From the NCBI GenBank assembly GCA_034428635.1, contig DAOUHR010000087.1, positions 1 through 17,581 on the forward strand: DNA of 17,581 bases, written 5' to 3'. Shown here one piece after another: positions 1-6,937 of the stretch. The position numbers and the translations under genes are program-made. Each line of letters begins with the position of its first letter. Position 1 is the first letter of the stretch. Origin of the DNA: Bin22 sp034428635 (lineage in GTDB: Bacteria > Chloroflexota > Dehalococcoidia > Lucifugimonadales > UBA3495). The notes under the pieces are model-generated. The model saw only the letters and a list, made by a program, of their open reading frames with translations, was not told the DNA's origin and ran no database searches.

Positions 1-533
1 AGTGCAAACAGTCCCACTGCCAGGACCAGCGCCAGGGTCAGAAGGCCCCCGTAGAGGCCCAATCTGGCCATCTGCCGTGCAAACGACCATCGCCAGAGGT
101 AATAGCCCCCGCCTTTTACAACCAGCAGGAACGCCAGGGTTATGGCTGCTAACCAGTAAACGCCGCGGACCAGGCCCTTAACATCGCGCATGTGGTGGAC
201 CTCGCGTTCGTTGTAGAGTTCCCGCTCCACTCCATAGATCGAGACGACAACCCTTAGCGGCTCCTCTGTCGAGTTAAAGTACCGGCGCAAATCCGCACCC
301 ACTCGGATAAGGTCTTCGTCGGTGATGCCCGAATACACGGAGATGTTGTACTTTTCGAATCCCCTCCGGTACAGCCCGGGATCGTTAACCGCCCAGGTAA
401 CGCTGGCCGCGATGAGGAACAGTGGAACTGAAACGACGACCAGCGCAGCCAGTACCCGGCGAACACCTTCGGGGATTTGGACATTGGGAGCTTTCAAATT
501 GGCAAATCCTTTTGGCCTGGAACCATAGCACAT
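1..533 (-). CDS. Lit/DUF1461 (TIGR01906)-like integral membrane protein, 3' end beyond window
   Basis: I translated this by hand from an ATG at 533 (TTG at 536 is an alternative); an in-frame TGA lies a little further upstream. The frame stays open to base 1, so about 177 N-terminal residues are visible. They show a hydrophobic segment near residues 25-47, an extracytoplasmic stretch containing YNEREVHHMRDVKGL, then two more hydrophobic segments split by a short basic loop. The Y-N-x-E-x-x-H-M-x-D-V-K pattern is what I recall as the hallmark of the TIGR01906/DUF1461 family, whose characterised member Lit is a lipoprotein intramolecular transacylase in Firmicutes. The family call comes from memory of the motif, and transacylase activity is only a possibility here. 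The gene is divergent from mazG, with 76 bp between the start codons. Confidence 0.72.
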   Translation of the reverse strand, partial: MCYGSRPKGFANLKAPNVQIPEGVRRVLAALVVVSVPLFLIAASVTWAVNDPGLYRRGFEKYNISVYSGITDEDLIRVGADLRRYFNSTEEPLRVVVSIYGVERELYNEREVHHMRDVKGLVRGVYWLAAITLAFLLVVKGGGYYLWRWSFARQMARLGLYGGLLTLALVLAVGLFA

Positions 534-552
534 CAAATGCGAATCTGCCTTT

Positions 553-581
553 ACACTAGCACCGCGTCCCAGGTTGAGCAA
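553..581 (-). promoter_or_regulatory. Weak sigma-70-like promoter for the Lit-like gene
   Basis: On the minus strand TTGCTC (576-581) and TAGTGT (553-558) are 17 bp apart. Each hexamer matches consensus at only three of six positions. The predicted start near 546 leaves a leader of about 13 nt before the ATG at 533. The -35 box overlaps that of the mazG promoter on the other strand, so the two promoters would compete for polymerase. Confidence 0.35.
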
Positions 582-602
582 TCAAGGGCAGCCCTCTATA
601 AT
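574..602 (+). promoter_or_regulatory. Strong sigma-70-type promoter of mazG
   Basis: TTGAGC (574-579) is followed after exactly 17 bp by a perfect TATAAT (597-602). The expected transcription start is at 609-610, on top of the ATG at 610, so the mazG mRNA would be leaderless. No Shine-Dalgarno sequence precedes that ATG, which agrees with this. The TTG that could extend the reading frame upstream is the first codon-sized part of the -35 box and is therefore not used as a start. Confidence 0.75.
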
Positions 603-609
603 TCCCGCC

Positions 610-1422
610 ATGATTGACAAGCAACCTTCTCAGCTATTGCCGGACAAGGACTTGGGTGATTTTCAGACACTGGTGGACGTAGTCGCCAGGCTGCGCGCTC
701 CCGGTGGTTGCCCCTGGGACCGGGAACAGACCCACGAGTCCCTTAAACGCCACCTGCTTGAAGAGTGCTATGAAGCCCTGGAGGCAATAGACCAGGGCAC
801 GCCTTCACTGCTGGCTGAGGAACTGGGCGACATCCTCGTACAGGTCGCCTTTCATGCTGATATCGCCAGGGAGGCGGGCGACTTTACCCTTGCCGACGTG
901 CTGACCGCTATCAACAGCAAGTTGGTGCGCCGCCATCCCCATGTCTTTGGGGATACGAGCGTCTCTGACGCCCGGGAGGTAGAGCTAAACTGGGAGCAGT
1001 TGAAGGCGGCCGAGCGCGCCCAACAGGGTGTCCGCAAGTCGCCGGTGGATGGCATTCCCAGCGCCCTGCCGGCCCTTAGCTACGCCCAGCTTATGCAAGA
1101 CCGGGTGGCAAGATCAGGCTTTGAGTGGGAAAGTGTTTCCGGTATTCTCGACAAAGTGGTTGAAGAGGTGCAAGAGTTCAGGGAGGCTGCTACTGACGCC
1201 GAGAAGGCCCACGAGTTGGGCGACCTTTTCCTGGTGATGGTTAACCTCTGCCGGTGGATGGACGTGCAGGCCGAGGATGCCCTGCGCCAGGCTAATGGCC
1301 GCTTTCGGTCCAGGTACCTGAAAATGGAGGAACTGGCCGAGCAGCGGGGGCTGGAGTTTGAGCAGTTGCCCCTGGACGACAAGGAAGCCCTCTGGCAGGA
1401 ATCCAAGAAGATTGTAGGTTAA
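610..1422 (+). CDS. mazG: Nucleoside triphosphate pyrophosphohydrolase MazG
   Basis: The protein has 270 residues from the ATG at 610, close to the 263 of E. coli MazG. MazG hydrolyses (d)NTPs to the monophosphate and pyrophosphate, cleaning the nucleotide pool and modulating stress responses; it is a cytoplasmic, Mg-dependent enzyme. Two tandem MazG domains are visible. The N-terminal one opens with LRAPGGCPWDREQTH (residues 28-42) and carries the metal-binding EExxE at 51-55 and ExxD at 71-74. The C-terminal one repeats this as KVVEEVQEF and AHELGDLF. The start at 610 is preferred over a TTG at 574 because the upstream TTG lies in the promoter and the extra residues lie outside the conserved region. 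Nineteen bases separate its TAA from the degenerate gene downstream, so the two were probably cotranscribed. Confidence 0.95.
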   Translation: MIDKQPSQLLPDKDLGDFQTLVDVVARLRAPGGCPWDREQTHESLKRHLLEECYEALEAIDQGTPSLLAEELGDILVQVAFHADIAREAGDFTLADVLTAINSKLVRRHPHVFGDTSVSDAREVELNWEQLKAAERAQQGVRKSPVDGIPSALPALSYAQLMQDRVARSGFEWESVSGILDKVVEEVQEFREAATDAEKAHELGDLFLVMVNLCRWMDVQAEDALRQANGRFRSRYLKMEELAEQRGLEFEQLPLDDKEALWQESKKIVG

Positions 1423-1441
1423 CCCGACAGTTGATTCAGGG

Positions 1442-1932
1442 ATGAGCTTCCGGCGGCCCCATGCTGAAGAAACGGTGGACGGTCAGAAAATGGTGGCATT
1501 GAAAAGGGCCTTGTCGGTTTATCTCCTGGGAATTGCCCTGATCGTAAGCGTTAACTGGGTTGCCACTCCCTTATAACACGATGGTACCGAAAACTATTGG
1601 ACCTGGGAAATCCTTAACTGGTTCATGGCCGTTGCGGTAATCCTGGTCCTTGTGGTTAACACCATCCGGAAACACCGCTTTTGCCGCCGGGAAGAGGGAG
1701 ACAAGACCATTACCAGGGACTACCTGGAAGTCAACCTTGCTTCGCCGCCTCCATAGTGTTGGCCCTGTGGTACTTCTGGAACTGGTTCGCTAGTCTCAAC
1801 CCCGGCAGTGAACCCGATATGGTGAGGCTGATTCACCTGGAGTGGTGGGCATTCATAAATCCAATAGGTTTACTGGTCTACTCTTACACCGGCGCCCACC
1901 TGTGGCGGACCGCCGCAGAGGGCCAGGGTTAG
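1442..1932 (+). pseudogene. Degenerate small multi-pass membrane protein gene (in-frame TAA plus frameshift)
   Basis: Reading from ATG 1442 (or ATG 1490) gives a hydrophobic helix (LSVYLLGIALIVSVNW) and then TAA at 1574-1576. The same frame continues sensibly through ENYWTWEILNWFMAVAVILV and a basic loop ending TITRDYLEVNL, to TAG at 1754. At about 1734-1756 the sense passes to another frame, giving SIVLALWYFWNWF and a tail with two more aromatic-rich hydrophobic stretches, ending at TAG 1930-1932. The frame change equals loss of one base or gain of two. Restored, the product would be about 160 residues with four hydrophobic segments. I do not recognise the family. Two independent lesions make sequencing error less likely than real decay. 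The gene lies 19 bp behind mazG. Confidence 0.7.
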
Positions 1933-2029
1933 AGGGATACCGGAAGAAAGCGGCGAGAGAGGATTCGCTGGCGAGTCGCCAACCGAACCAAATTAGGCAA
2001 AACCTGCAACCTACGTCGGTCAAAGATTT

Positions 2030-3205
2030 ATGCAGATTAAAGAAAGCCATGCCGGATCATTCGTCAAAGCGGCCCGAGATCTGGCGCCTCACATTCAGGC
2101 GGCGCAGGAAGAAATGGACCGGGAACGCCGGGTACCGGACAGCCTCGCCCGGCTGGTGGACAAGGCCGGGATTTATCAACTGTTCCTGCCCGCCAGTATG
2201 GGCGGCCCGCAGTTGCATCCCGTTGTTGCTTACCAGGCCATAGAGGAAGTGTCGCGGATCGAGGCCTCGGTGGGCTGGTGCGGGCTGCTGTCTAACGGAG
2301 GGGCCTTATTCACCGGTAACTTCACTCCCGAGGCTGCCCAGCGCATGTTCGGTAGTCCGCCAGACTTTCGGTGTGCCGGTTCCTTCCGTCCCGTCGGGGA
2401 ATCCCGTCCGGTGGACGGAGGATATCGCGTAAGTGGCCGTTGGGATTACGCCAGCGGTATCGCCAACGCCAACTGGCTCTTCGTAAACTCACGGGTAGTG
2501 GACAACAGCGGCCCCCGCCTCAACGAGGCTGGGAGGCCGGACACGGTCATGCTCTTTACCCCGGTGGAAACGGCGACGATACACGACACATGGCACGTGG
2601 TCGGACTGTGCGGAACGGGTAGCAATGACTTTGTGCTGGACGACGTTTTCGTCCCAACCGAACGGTCCTTCCGCCTCTATGATCCGCCACTGGAGCCGGG
2701 GTACCTCTACCACCCCAGGACAATGCTCACCGCCATCTGGGTACTGGTGTCCGCGGTTGCCCTGGGCACTGCCAGGGGGGCGATGGACGCCTTCAAGGAA
2801 CTGGCGTCCGAGTCAGGGACCACCATCTCCACCACCCTGCTGCGCGACCGGCCTCACGTCCAGTCCGGGGTGGGCGAGGCAGAGGCAATCATCAACGGCG
2901 CCCGCGCCTACTTGCTGGATGCCATGAACCGGGCGTGGGACTCGTTCTCCGAGGAGATGCCCTTGCCCAGTCCCGAGATCGCGCAGGCCAGGCTGGCCAT
3001 CACGCACTCTATCCACCAGGCAGCTCAAGCGGTGGACCTTCTATTCCATGCTGCGGGGACCAATGCCATCCACCGCCGCAACGGTTTGGAACGTCGCTGG
3101 AGGGACGTACATGTTGTAGTGCAGCACGGGGCCGGCCTGCTGTCTAACTACGAATTTGGTGGCCAGGCGCTAATGGGCCTGCGCCCCAATGATGCGGGCT
3201 GGTAG
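2030..3205 (+). CDS. Acyl-CoA dehydrogenase-fold flavin-dependent monooxygenase (HsaA/HpaB-like, group D)
   Basis: The 391-residue protein has the three-part acyl-CoA dehydrogenase layout: an N-terminal helical part with GIYQLFLPASMGG (47-59), a central beta domain with GRWDYASGIANANW (136-149) and GTGSNDFVLDDVFVP (195-209), and a C-terminal helical part with LERRWRDVHVVVQH (353-366). The W-x-x-ASG stretch and the R-x-x-RD-x-H-x-x-x-QH stretch are typical of the reduced-flavin monooxygenase branch (HsaA and relatives) rather than true acyl-CoA dehydrogenases. Such enzymes use FMNH2 or FADH2 from a separate reductase to hydroxylate aromatic or steroid-like substrates. No reductase gene is adjacent. 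The start is the first in-frame ATG after a TAG at 1994; no convincing Shine-Dalgarno is seen, so the start is uncertain. The gene converges on the S49 peptidase gene with 22 bp between the stops. Confidence 0.85.
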   Translation: MQIKESHAGSFVKAARDLAPHIQAAQEEMDRERRVPDSLARLVDKAGIYQLFLPASMGGPQLHPVVAYQAIEEVSRIEASVGWCGLLSNGGALFTGNFTPEAAQRMFGSPPDFRCAGSFRPVGESRPVDGGYRVSGRWDYASGIANANWLFVNSRVVDNSGPRLNEAGRPDTVMLFTPVETATIHDTWHVVGLCGTGSNDFVLDDVFVPTERSFRLYDPPLEPGYLYHPRTMLTAIWVLVSAVALGTARGAMDAFKELASESGTTISTTLLRDRPHVQSGVGEAEAIINGARAYLLDAMNRAWDSFSEEMPLPSPEIAQARLAITHSIHQAAQAVDLLFHAAGTNAIHRRNGLERRWRDVHVVVQHGAGLLSNYEFGGQALMGLRPNDAGW

Positions 3206-3207
3206 GA

Positions 3208-3219
3208 GCCAGGCCTGGC
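3208..3219. repeat. 12-bp palindrome between convergent stop codons
   Basis: GCCAGGCCTGGC is a perfect palindrome in the 22-bp gap between two convergent genes. It could form a short stem at the end of either mRNA, but neither side has a T-tract, so it is not called a terminator. Confidence 0.3.
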
Positions 3220-3227
3220 AACGTGGG

Positions 3228-4073
3228 CTAATCGTACGGGTTGCCCAGCAGGGCGGAGGGGTCGAGGTAGAAGACGCCACCGGTCAATAACCGAGGCAAA
3301 TCGGGGCCGAGAATACCGACTGCCGGCGCCTGGCCGGCGGGGCGTCCGGTCAGCTTTTCAGAAAAGGTGCGCCTGGGCCGAAGCCAGTGGGGTTTCGACT
3401 TTCCCCCTTCGATGCCGGCTAACTGACCAGCCAGTTGGAGCGACTGGTCGAAGTCCATCAATTCATCCACCAGGCCCATATCCTTGCCCCGGCGTGCGGT
3501 AAACACCTCCCCGGTCGCCAGGTCCCGTGCCTGTTCCTCGCTCATGGCCCTGCCGGCCATAACCACGGCCAGGAAGCTCTCGTATATTTCGGAAATGAGG
3601 CCTTGAAGCTTTTCCGATTCCTCCTCGGTGGGGCCGCGCCAGAAGCCTCCCATGTCCTTCAACCTGCCTCCCTTAATTACCGAGACCTCGATTCCTGCCC
3701 GGCCCAGCAGTTGTTCCAGGATGGGTCGCATGTAAATGACGCCTATGGAACCGACCAGGGCAGAAGGCAGCGCCGTGACTTTGCTGGCCCCGCAGGCGAT
3801 GTAATAGCCCCCCGATGCGCCCATGTTGCGGATGTAGGCGACTACCGGCTTTTGGGCCGCCACCCTCGCCACGCTGAGGTACAACGCCTCCGATGCCGAC
3901 GCCGAACCGCCAGGCGATTGGATGTCCAGCAGCAAAGCCCGGTAACGCCTGTTGGTCGCCACATCTGAGAGTAGTTTGGCATAAATAGTTTCCCGCACCC
4001 GTGTACCAATGCTGCCATGCATTTCAATCACGGCAACGGCGTTGCCTCGTCGGAGCCAGGGGAGGAGGGGCAT
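3228..4073 (-). CDS. sppA: Signal peptide peptidase SppA-like S49 serine protease
   Basis: The 281-residue protein matches the short single-domain SppA type. This family degrades cleaved signal peptides and other short peptides using a Ser/Lys dyad. Visible are the strand AVIEMHGSIG near the N-terminus, LLLDIQSPGGSASASE (oxyanion-side glycines), the nucleophile motif MGASGGYYIA with Ser87, and GGRLKDMGGFWR with Lys139. The spacing of 52 residues equals that of Bacillus SppA (Ser147/Lys199). I chose the ATG at 4073 because AGAGG lies 7 nt upstream; an ATG at 4094 in the same frame has no such signal. Neither start gives a transmembrane anchor, unlike Bacillus SppA, so this form may be cytoplasmic or only loosely membrane-bound. 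Confidence 0.9.
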   Translation of the reverse strand: MPLLPWLRRGNAVAVIEMHGSIGTRVRETIYAKLLSDVATNRRYRALLLDIQSPGGSASASEALYLSVARVAAQKPVVAYIRNMGASGGYYIACGASKVTALPSALVGSIGVIYMRPILEQLLGRAGIEVSVIKGGRLKDMGGFWRGPTEEESEKLQGLISEIYESFLAVVMAGRAMSEEQARDLATGEVFTARRGKDMGLVDELMDFDQSLQLAGQLAGIEGGKSKPHWLRPRRTFSEKLTGRPAGQAPAVGILGPDLPRLLTGGVFYLDPSALLGNPYD

Positions 4074-4086
4074 GATTCGACCTCTG

Positions 4087-4100
4087 CAATTCATGAATTG
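4087..4100. promoter_or_regulatory. 14-bp perfect palindrome, possible operator of the sppA-like gene
   Basis: CAATTCATGAATTG reads the same on both strands. It lies just after the predicted transcription start (near 4102) of the S49 peptidase gene and before its Shine-Dalgarno, a usual place for a repressor site. No known operator was recognised. Confidence 0.35.
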
Positions 4101-4108
4101 TCACAGAT

Positions 4109-4117
4109 ATGTTAGCA
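4109..4117 (-). promoter_or_regulatory. Extended -10 promoter candidate for the sppA-like gene
   Basis: On the minus strand TG-C-TAACAT forms an extended -10 element (TAACAT at 4109-4114, TG at 4116-4117). No good -35 box lies at 17 bp. The predicted start near 4102 leaves about 28 nt before the ATG at 4073. Confidence 0.35.
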
Positions 4118-4175
4118 CAGCAAACACCGGCAAACTCTGAGGGCAAAGTAATCGCTCTGGCATAGGGCGCGTGAA

Positions 4176-4222
4176 GTAACAGTTCAGACTTGATGGGATG
4201 GCCCGCAACACTGAACAGTTAC
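4176..4222. repeat. Inverted repeat with 12-bp arms upstream of the small broken gene
   Basis: GTAACAGTTCAG (4176-4187) and CTGAACAGTTAC (4211-4222) are inverted copies with one central mismatch, separated by 23 bp. Each arm is itself nearly palindromic and contains AACAGTT. The arm centres are 35 bp apart, and the right arm ends 35 bp before the extended -10 element at 4258. This could be a pair of operator sites or a stem-loop; it is too short to call transposon ends. Confidence 0.5.
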
Positions 4223-4257
4223 CGCCCATACAGCAGAACTGGCGTGGCTTTAAGACG

Positions 4258-4266
4258 TGATATGAT
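4258..4266 (+). promoter_or_regulatory. Extended -10 promoter for the small gene at 4298
   Basis: TG-A-TATGAT is an extended -10 element with five of six consensus bases. The upstream -35 region is poor (CTGGCG-like), as is usual with extended -10 promoters. The start would be near 4273, leaving about 25 nt that include AGGAGAGG at 4279-4286. Confidence 0.5.
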
Positions 4267-4297
4267 GGAGCGACCCTTAGGAGAGGATTGTCTTGCT

Positions 4298-4510
4298 ATG
4301 GGAATGCCCCCCTTGCTGCCTCACGACCCGAAGTTTTAGGAAACTGAAGCCAAGTACAAACTGGAACAAGCTAAGCGGGGCAGAATACTGTCCGACTTCC
4401 TGGTTTCCCTGGTCGAACTGGTCAGGTTAACCATTCGCATAGCCATCGCCCCGCCCCGCCTCGTCGCCAGGTTCTGGCTCAGGCGCAGGCAACGCAATGC
4501 TGGTCGTTAA
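4298..4510 (+). pseudogene. Small basic protein gene interrupted by in-frame TAG at codon 14
   Basis: An ATG at 4298 sits 11 nt after AGGAGAGG. The frame reads MGMPPLLPHDPKF, then TAG (4337-4339), then 56 further open codons to TAA at 4508-4510. The second part is a charged segment (ETEAKYKLEQAKRG), a hydrophobic amphipathic segment (SDFLVSLVELVRLTIRIAIA) and a very basic tail (RFWLRRRQRNAGR). Without the TAG this is a 69-70 residue protein that could sit at the membrane with a cytoplasmic Arg-rich end. No ATG or GTG lies after the TAG, so a restart is unlikely. TAG is the normal stop of several neighbouring genes, so recoding is unlikely; a fresh nonsense mutation or a sequence error fits better. 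The family is not recognised. Confidence 0.55.
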
Positions 4511-4599
4511 GTGAATCCACCAGCAGGGACCGGCCTGAAGGCGAATGACTGCTCCCTATGCAAGCTACTTACTCAGACCTCTTATCAGTTCGCCGCTAA

Positions 4600-5688
4600 C
4601 TATTCCCCCCGCAAATCCGAAACCCTGGGACCCACTTCCTCCATCAGAAGCTGGAGACACTCGTGCTCCCATTCCGCTTCGTCCGGGTCCTGGGTGATTG
4701 CCAACAGGTGGCCAAAGCCGCCGGTCTGCTCGTAAAGATTTCGGATGCGGTCGGCGCACTCCTGGGGGTCGCCCACAATCCAGATATTCTCCATCATGTA
4801 GTCCACGTCCACCGCCGCATCGGGCATTTCGGGATCTATCTTGGTGGCTTGAAGCTGACCCGACCCCTGGCGGTTGGGCAACTGGTGCTGAATGTAGTTG
4901 CGGCCGAGAACTGCCCTGGCCCGCTCCCTCGCCAGTTCCGGTGTACGGGCCACGAAGACGTCGCGACCCACGCGCCATTCCTGGCGGCTGCATTCTTTGC
5001 CGGCGCTGGCCGCGCCCTCTTCCACCACGGTCCAGTGGTCCCGCAGGTGCTGGGGAGCCAGGTTTGAGCTGCTCATGGGAATCCAGCCCCGCTCGCCGGC
5101 CACCCGGATGGAACCGGAGGCCAGGGAAGTTGCCGCCACCCCAATGGGCGGATGCGGTTGCTGGTAGGGCTTCATGTGCAGACCCCGTTCCATAACCGGA
5201 TCCAGTTCCGGGGCATCCACCTGGAAGAACTTGCCGTTGTAGGTGAACTTGCCTTCGGCCTCCCAGATCTTGAGAATGATGTCCAGAGCCTCGGCCGAGC
5301 GGTCGCGGGGATCAACCCCCGTATCTGCGCCCACGCCAAATAGCGACAGGTCGGTGGGAATGGCACGGTGGCCGATGCCCCAGTAGATGCGGCCCCGGGA
5401 CAGGTGGTCCAACATTGCGATGCGGTGGGCCACTTCCACGGGGTTATGGATCGCCAGCAGGGTAACGCCCGTTGCCAGCTTGATCTGATTGGTCATAGCC
5501 AGGGCCTTGGCAATCAACAGGTCCGGGCAGGGAGCATTTTCCCAGCGCTCGGTGATGTGCTCGCCGATCCAGGCCTCGTGGTAGCCCAACCGGTCCGCCT
5601 CCACAATCAGCGCCAGATCCCGATCATAGGAGTCTGCATAGGTCCGGTGCGGCGGGTGCAGGGGCATCATGAATAAACCAAATTCCAT
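4600..5688 (-). CDS. LLM-class flavin-dependent monooxygenase, limonene 1,2-monooxygenase (LimB)-like
   Basis: This 362-residue protein is a bacterial-luciferase-fold TIM barrel that would use reduced FMN and oxygen to oxidise a small organic substrate in the cytoplasm. The opening MEFGLFMMPLHPPHR resembles LimB-type limonene monooxygenases. Family motifs are EAWIGEH (38-44), LAIHNPVEVAHRIAMLDHLSRGR (78-100), which is the FMN-binding region, and HPPIGVAATS around 180. AGGGAG upstream of the ATG fixes the start. The gene is divergent from the SDR gene across a 390-bp gap. The substrate cannot be deduced. The flavin reductase partner is not in the window. A second, distant luciferase-like paralogue lies at 10351-11400. 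Confidence 0.9.
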   Translation of the reverse strand: MEFGLFMMPLHPPHRTYADSYDRDLALIVEADRLGYHEAWIGEHITERWENAPCPDLLIAKALAMTNQIKLATGVTLLAIHNPVEVAHRIAMLDHLSRGRIYWGIGHRAIPTDLSLFGVGADTGVDPRDRSAEALDIILKIWEAEGKFTYNGKFFQVDAPELDPVMERGLHMKPYQQPHPPIGVAATSLASGSIRVAGERGWIPMSSSNLAPQHLRDHWTVVEEGAASAGKECSRQEWRVGRDVFVARTPELARERARAVLGRNYIQHQLPNRQGSGQLQATKIDPEMPDAAVDVDYMMENIWIVGDPQECADRIRNLYEQTGGFGHLLAITQDPDEAEWEHECLQLLMEEVGPRVSDLRGE

Positions 5689-6078
5689 TACAAATCTCCC
5701 TCTGTGCCGTAAGTTTCGACGGCTCCGGCTCTCATTGGGTCAGTATCATTGGCGCAATTGTAATTGGCCTTTCTAAAGCGGGCAAGCTAAAGCGCGGGCA
5801 ACTGGATCGTTGCGGTGAAGCATTTGCTAATTGGGGTAAACGCGTGTTCAATGACCCTGAAAGCAATGGACTAGCCAACCTCTGCTCCAGTGTCCGCTGC
5901 ATCTGATACCATGCTCCAGTCAGGTGCAGCGAAGCGATTGACCTGCCTGGCCTAAGTGTTCGGGTAGGATTCCCTGAAGGTCTGTCGGCCATAGATTCGT
6001 GAGACACCTGTGAATTAATTCGGCAAATACCACCTGCGGCACCCTGCATTGGGCTCCGCTTAGGGAGGGCTGAAGCTT
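5689..6078. other. 390-bp divergent intergenic region with two mutually exclusive hairpins
   Basis: No credible gene is seen; the open frames here lack start signals and resemble no family. The DNA holds a direct repeat TGCTCCAGT (5883-5891, 5912-5920). Two inverted repeats share one segment: CTGCATCTG (5897-5905) with CAGGTGCAG (5921-5929), and CCAGTCAGGT (5916-5925) with ACCTGCCTGG (5941-5950), each with one mismatch. CAATTGTAATTG at 5755-5766 is an interrupted palindrome near the divergent monooxygenase gene. No good promoter hexamer pair was found for the SDR gene. Confidence 0.45.
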
Positions 6079-6909
6079 ATGCGGCTCGAGAACAAAGTTG
6101 CCTTGATCACCGGCGCCGGGAGGGGGATTGGCCGGGCCATTGCGCTGGCCTATGCCGGTGAAGGCGCGAAGCTGGCCCTGGCGGCACGTAGTGTGCGGCA
6201 ACTGGAGGAGACCGCGGAACAGGCCAGTTCCAAGGGTGCAGAGACCTGCGTAATCGAAACGGATGTGACCGACCAGCACTCGGTGGAAGGCATGGCTCGG
6301 CGGGCGGTGGAGCGGTTTGGACGGATTGACGTACTGGTCAACAATGCCGGTATTGTCGGGCCCATTGGCGCGCTGGAGGATAACGACTTGGAGGCCTGGG
6401 TAAATACTATCCAGGTGAACCTGGTAGGGACTTACCTCTGCTGCCGTTCGGTAATTCCGGCAATGGCTGCCGGAGGGGGCGGCCGGATCATAAACCTGTC
6501 GGGGTCGGGTGCAACATCGGCTCCCTACCACCTGTCAGCCTACGGCTCATCTAAAGCGGCAATTATCCGCCTGACGGAAATTCTGTCGCTGGAACTGGTG
6601 GACAAGAACATCCAGGTAAACGCTCTGGGGCCCGGTTCGATACACACCGGGATGTGGGAGGAGATCACCGACGGCGCCCAGGCGGTGGGCGATACCGAGC
6701 TCTACGAATTCGGGCTCCAGGTAACTGGCGGCGGCGGTGCCTCCATCGAGAGGGCCGCCGAGTTGGCTGTGTGGCTGGCCAGTGATGCCGCTGACGGTCT
6801 GAGCGGGCGGCTGATTCATGCCGTTATGGACGATTTTCCCAGCCTGACGCCGCTGATACCAAAAATAATGGCTTCAGACTTGTACACCTTGCGGCGCGAT
6901 GAGCCGTAG
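6079..6909 (+). CDS. Short-chain dehydrogenase/reductase (SDR), classical type
   Basis: The 276-residue protein is a classical SDR: an NAD(P)-dependent, cytoplasmic oxidoreductase for alcohols or ketones. Visible are the cofactor motif TGAGRGIG (11-18), ARS at 36-38 after the second strand (an arginine often linked with NADP preference), the acidic DV at 62-63, NNAG at 88-91, the catalytic YGSSK (Tyr155, Lys159), and Ser141 or Ser143 in NLSGSGATSA. The usual Ser position, 13 residues before Tyr, is Gly142, flanked by the two serines, as in the NLSGGGAT-type SDRs. GGGAGG about 9 nt upstream fixes the start. The C-terminus (DLYTLRRDEP) is typical of the cofactor-side end of this group. The substrate is unknown. 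It converges on the propeller gene with 28 bp between stops. Confidence 0.93.
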   Translation: MRLENKVALITGAGRGIGRAIALAYAGEGAKLALAARSVRQLEETAEQASSKGAETCVIETDVTDQHSVEGMARRAVERFGRIDVLVNNAGIVGPIGALEDNDLEAWVNTIQVNLVGTYLCCRSVIPAMAAGGGGRIINLSGSGATSAPYHLSAYGSSKAAIIRLTEILSLELVDKNIQVNALGPGSIHTGMWEEITDGAQAVGDTELYEFGLQVTGGGGASIERAAELAVWLASDAADGLSGRLIHAVMDDFPSLTPLIPKIMASDLYTLRRDEP

Positions 6910-6937
6910 GGATGATTTCCCTGAAGCGTGATTGTCA

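Noticed and set aside
574..609. Twelve extra N-terminal residues of MazG from a TTG start
   Set aside because: The TTG is part of the -35 box of a strong promoter whose transcript would start at 609-610, and no Shine-Dalgarno precedes it.
4337..4339. Recoded amber codon in the small gene
   Set aside because: TAG is the ordinary stop of at least five neighbouring genes and no recoding signal was seen.
5732..6531. Two minus-strand open frames across the divergent gap and into the SDR gene
   Set aside because: One lies opposite the strongly conserved SDR coding sequence, and neither has start signals or family resemblance.
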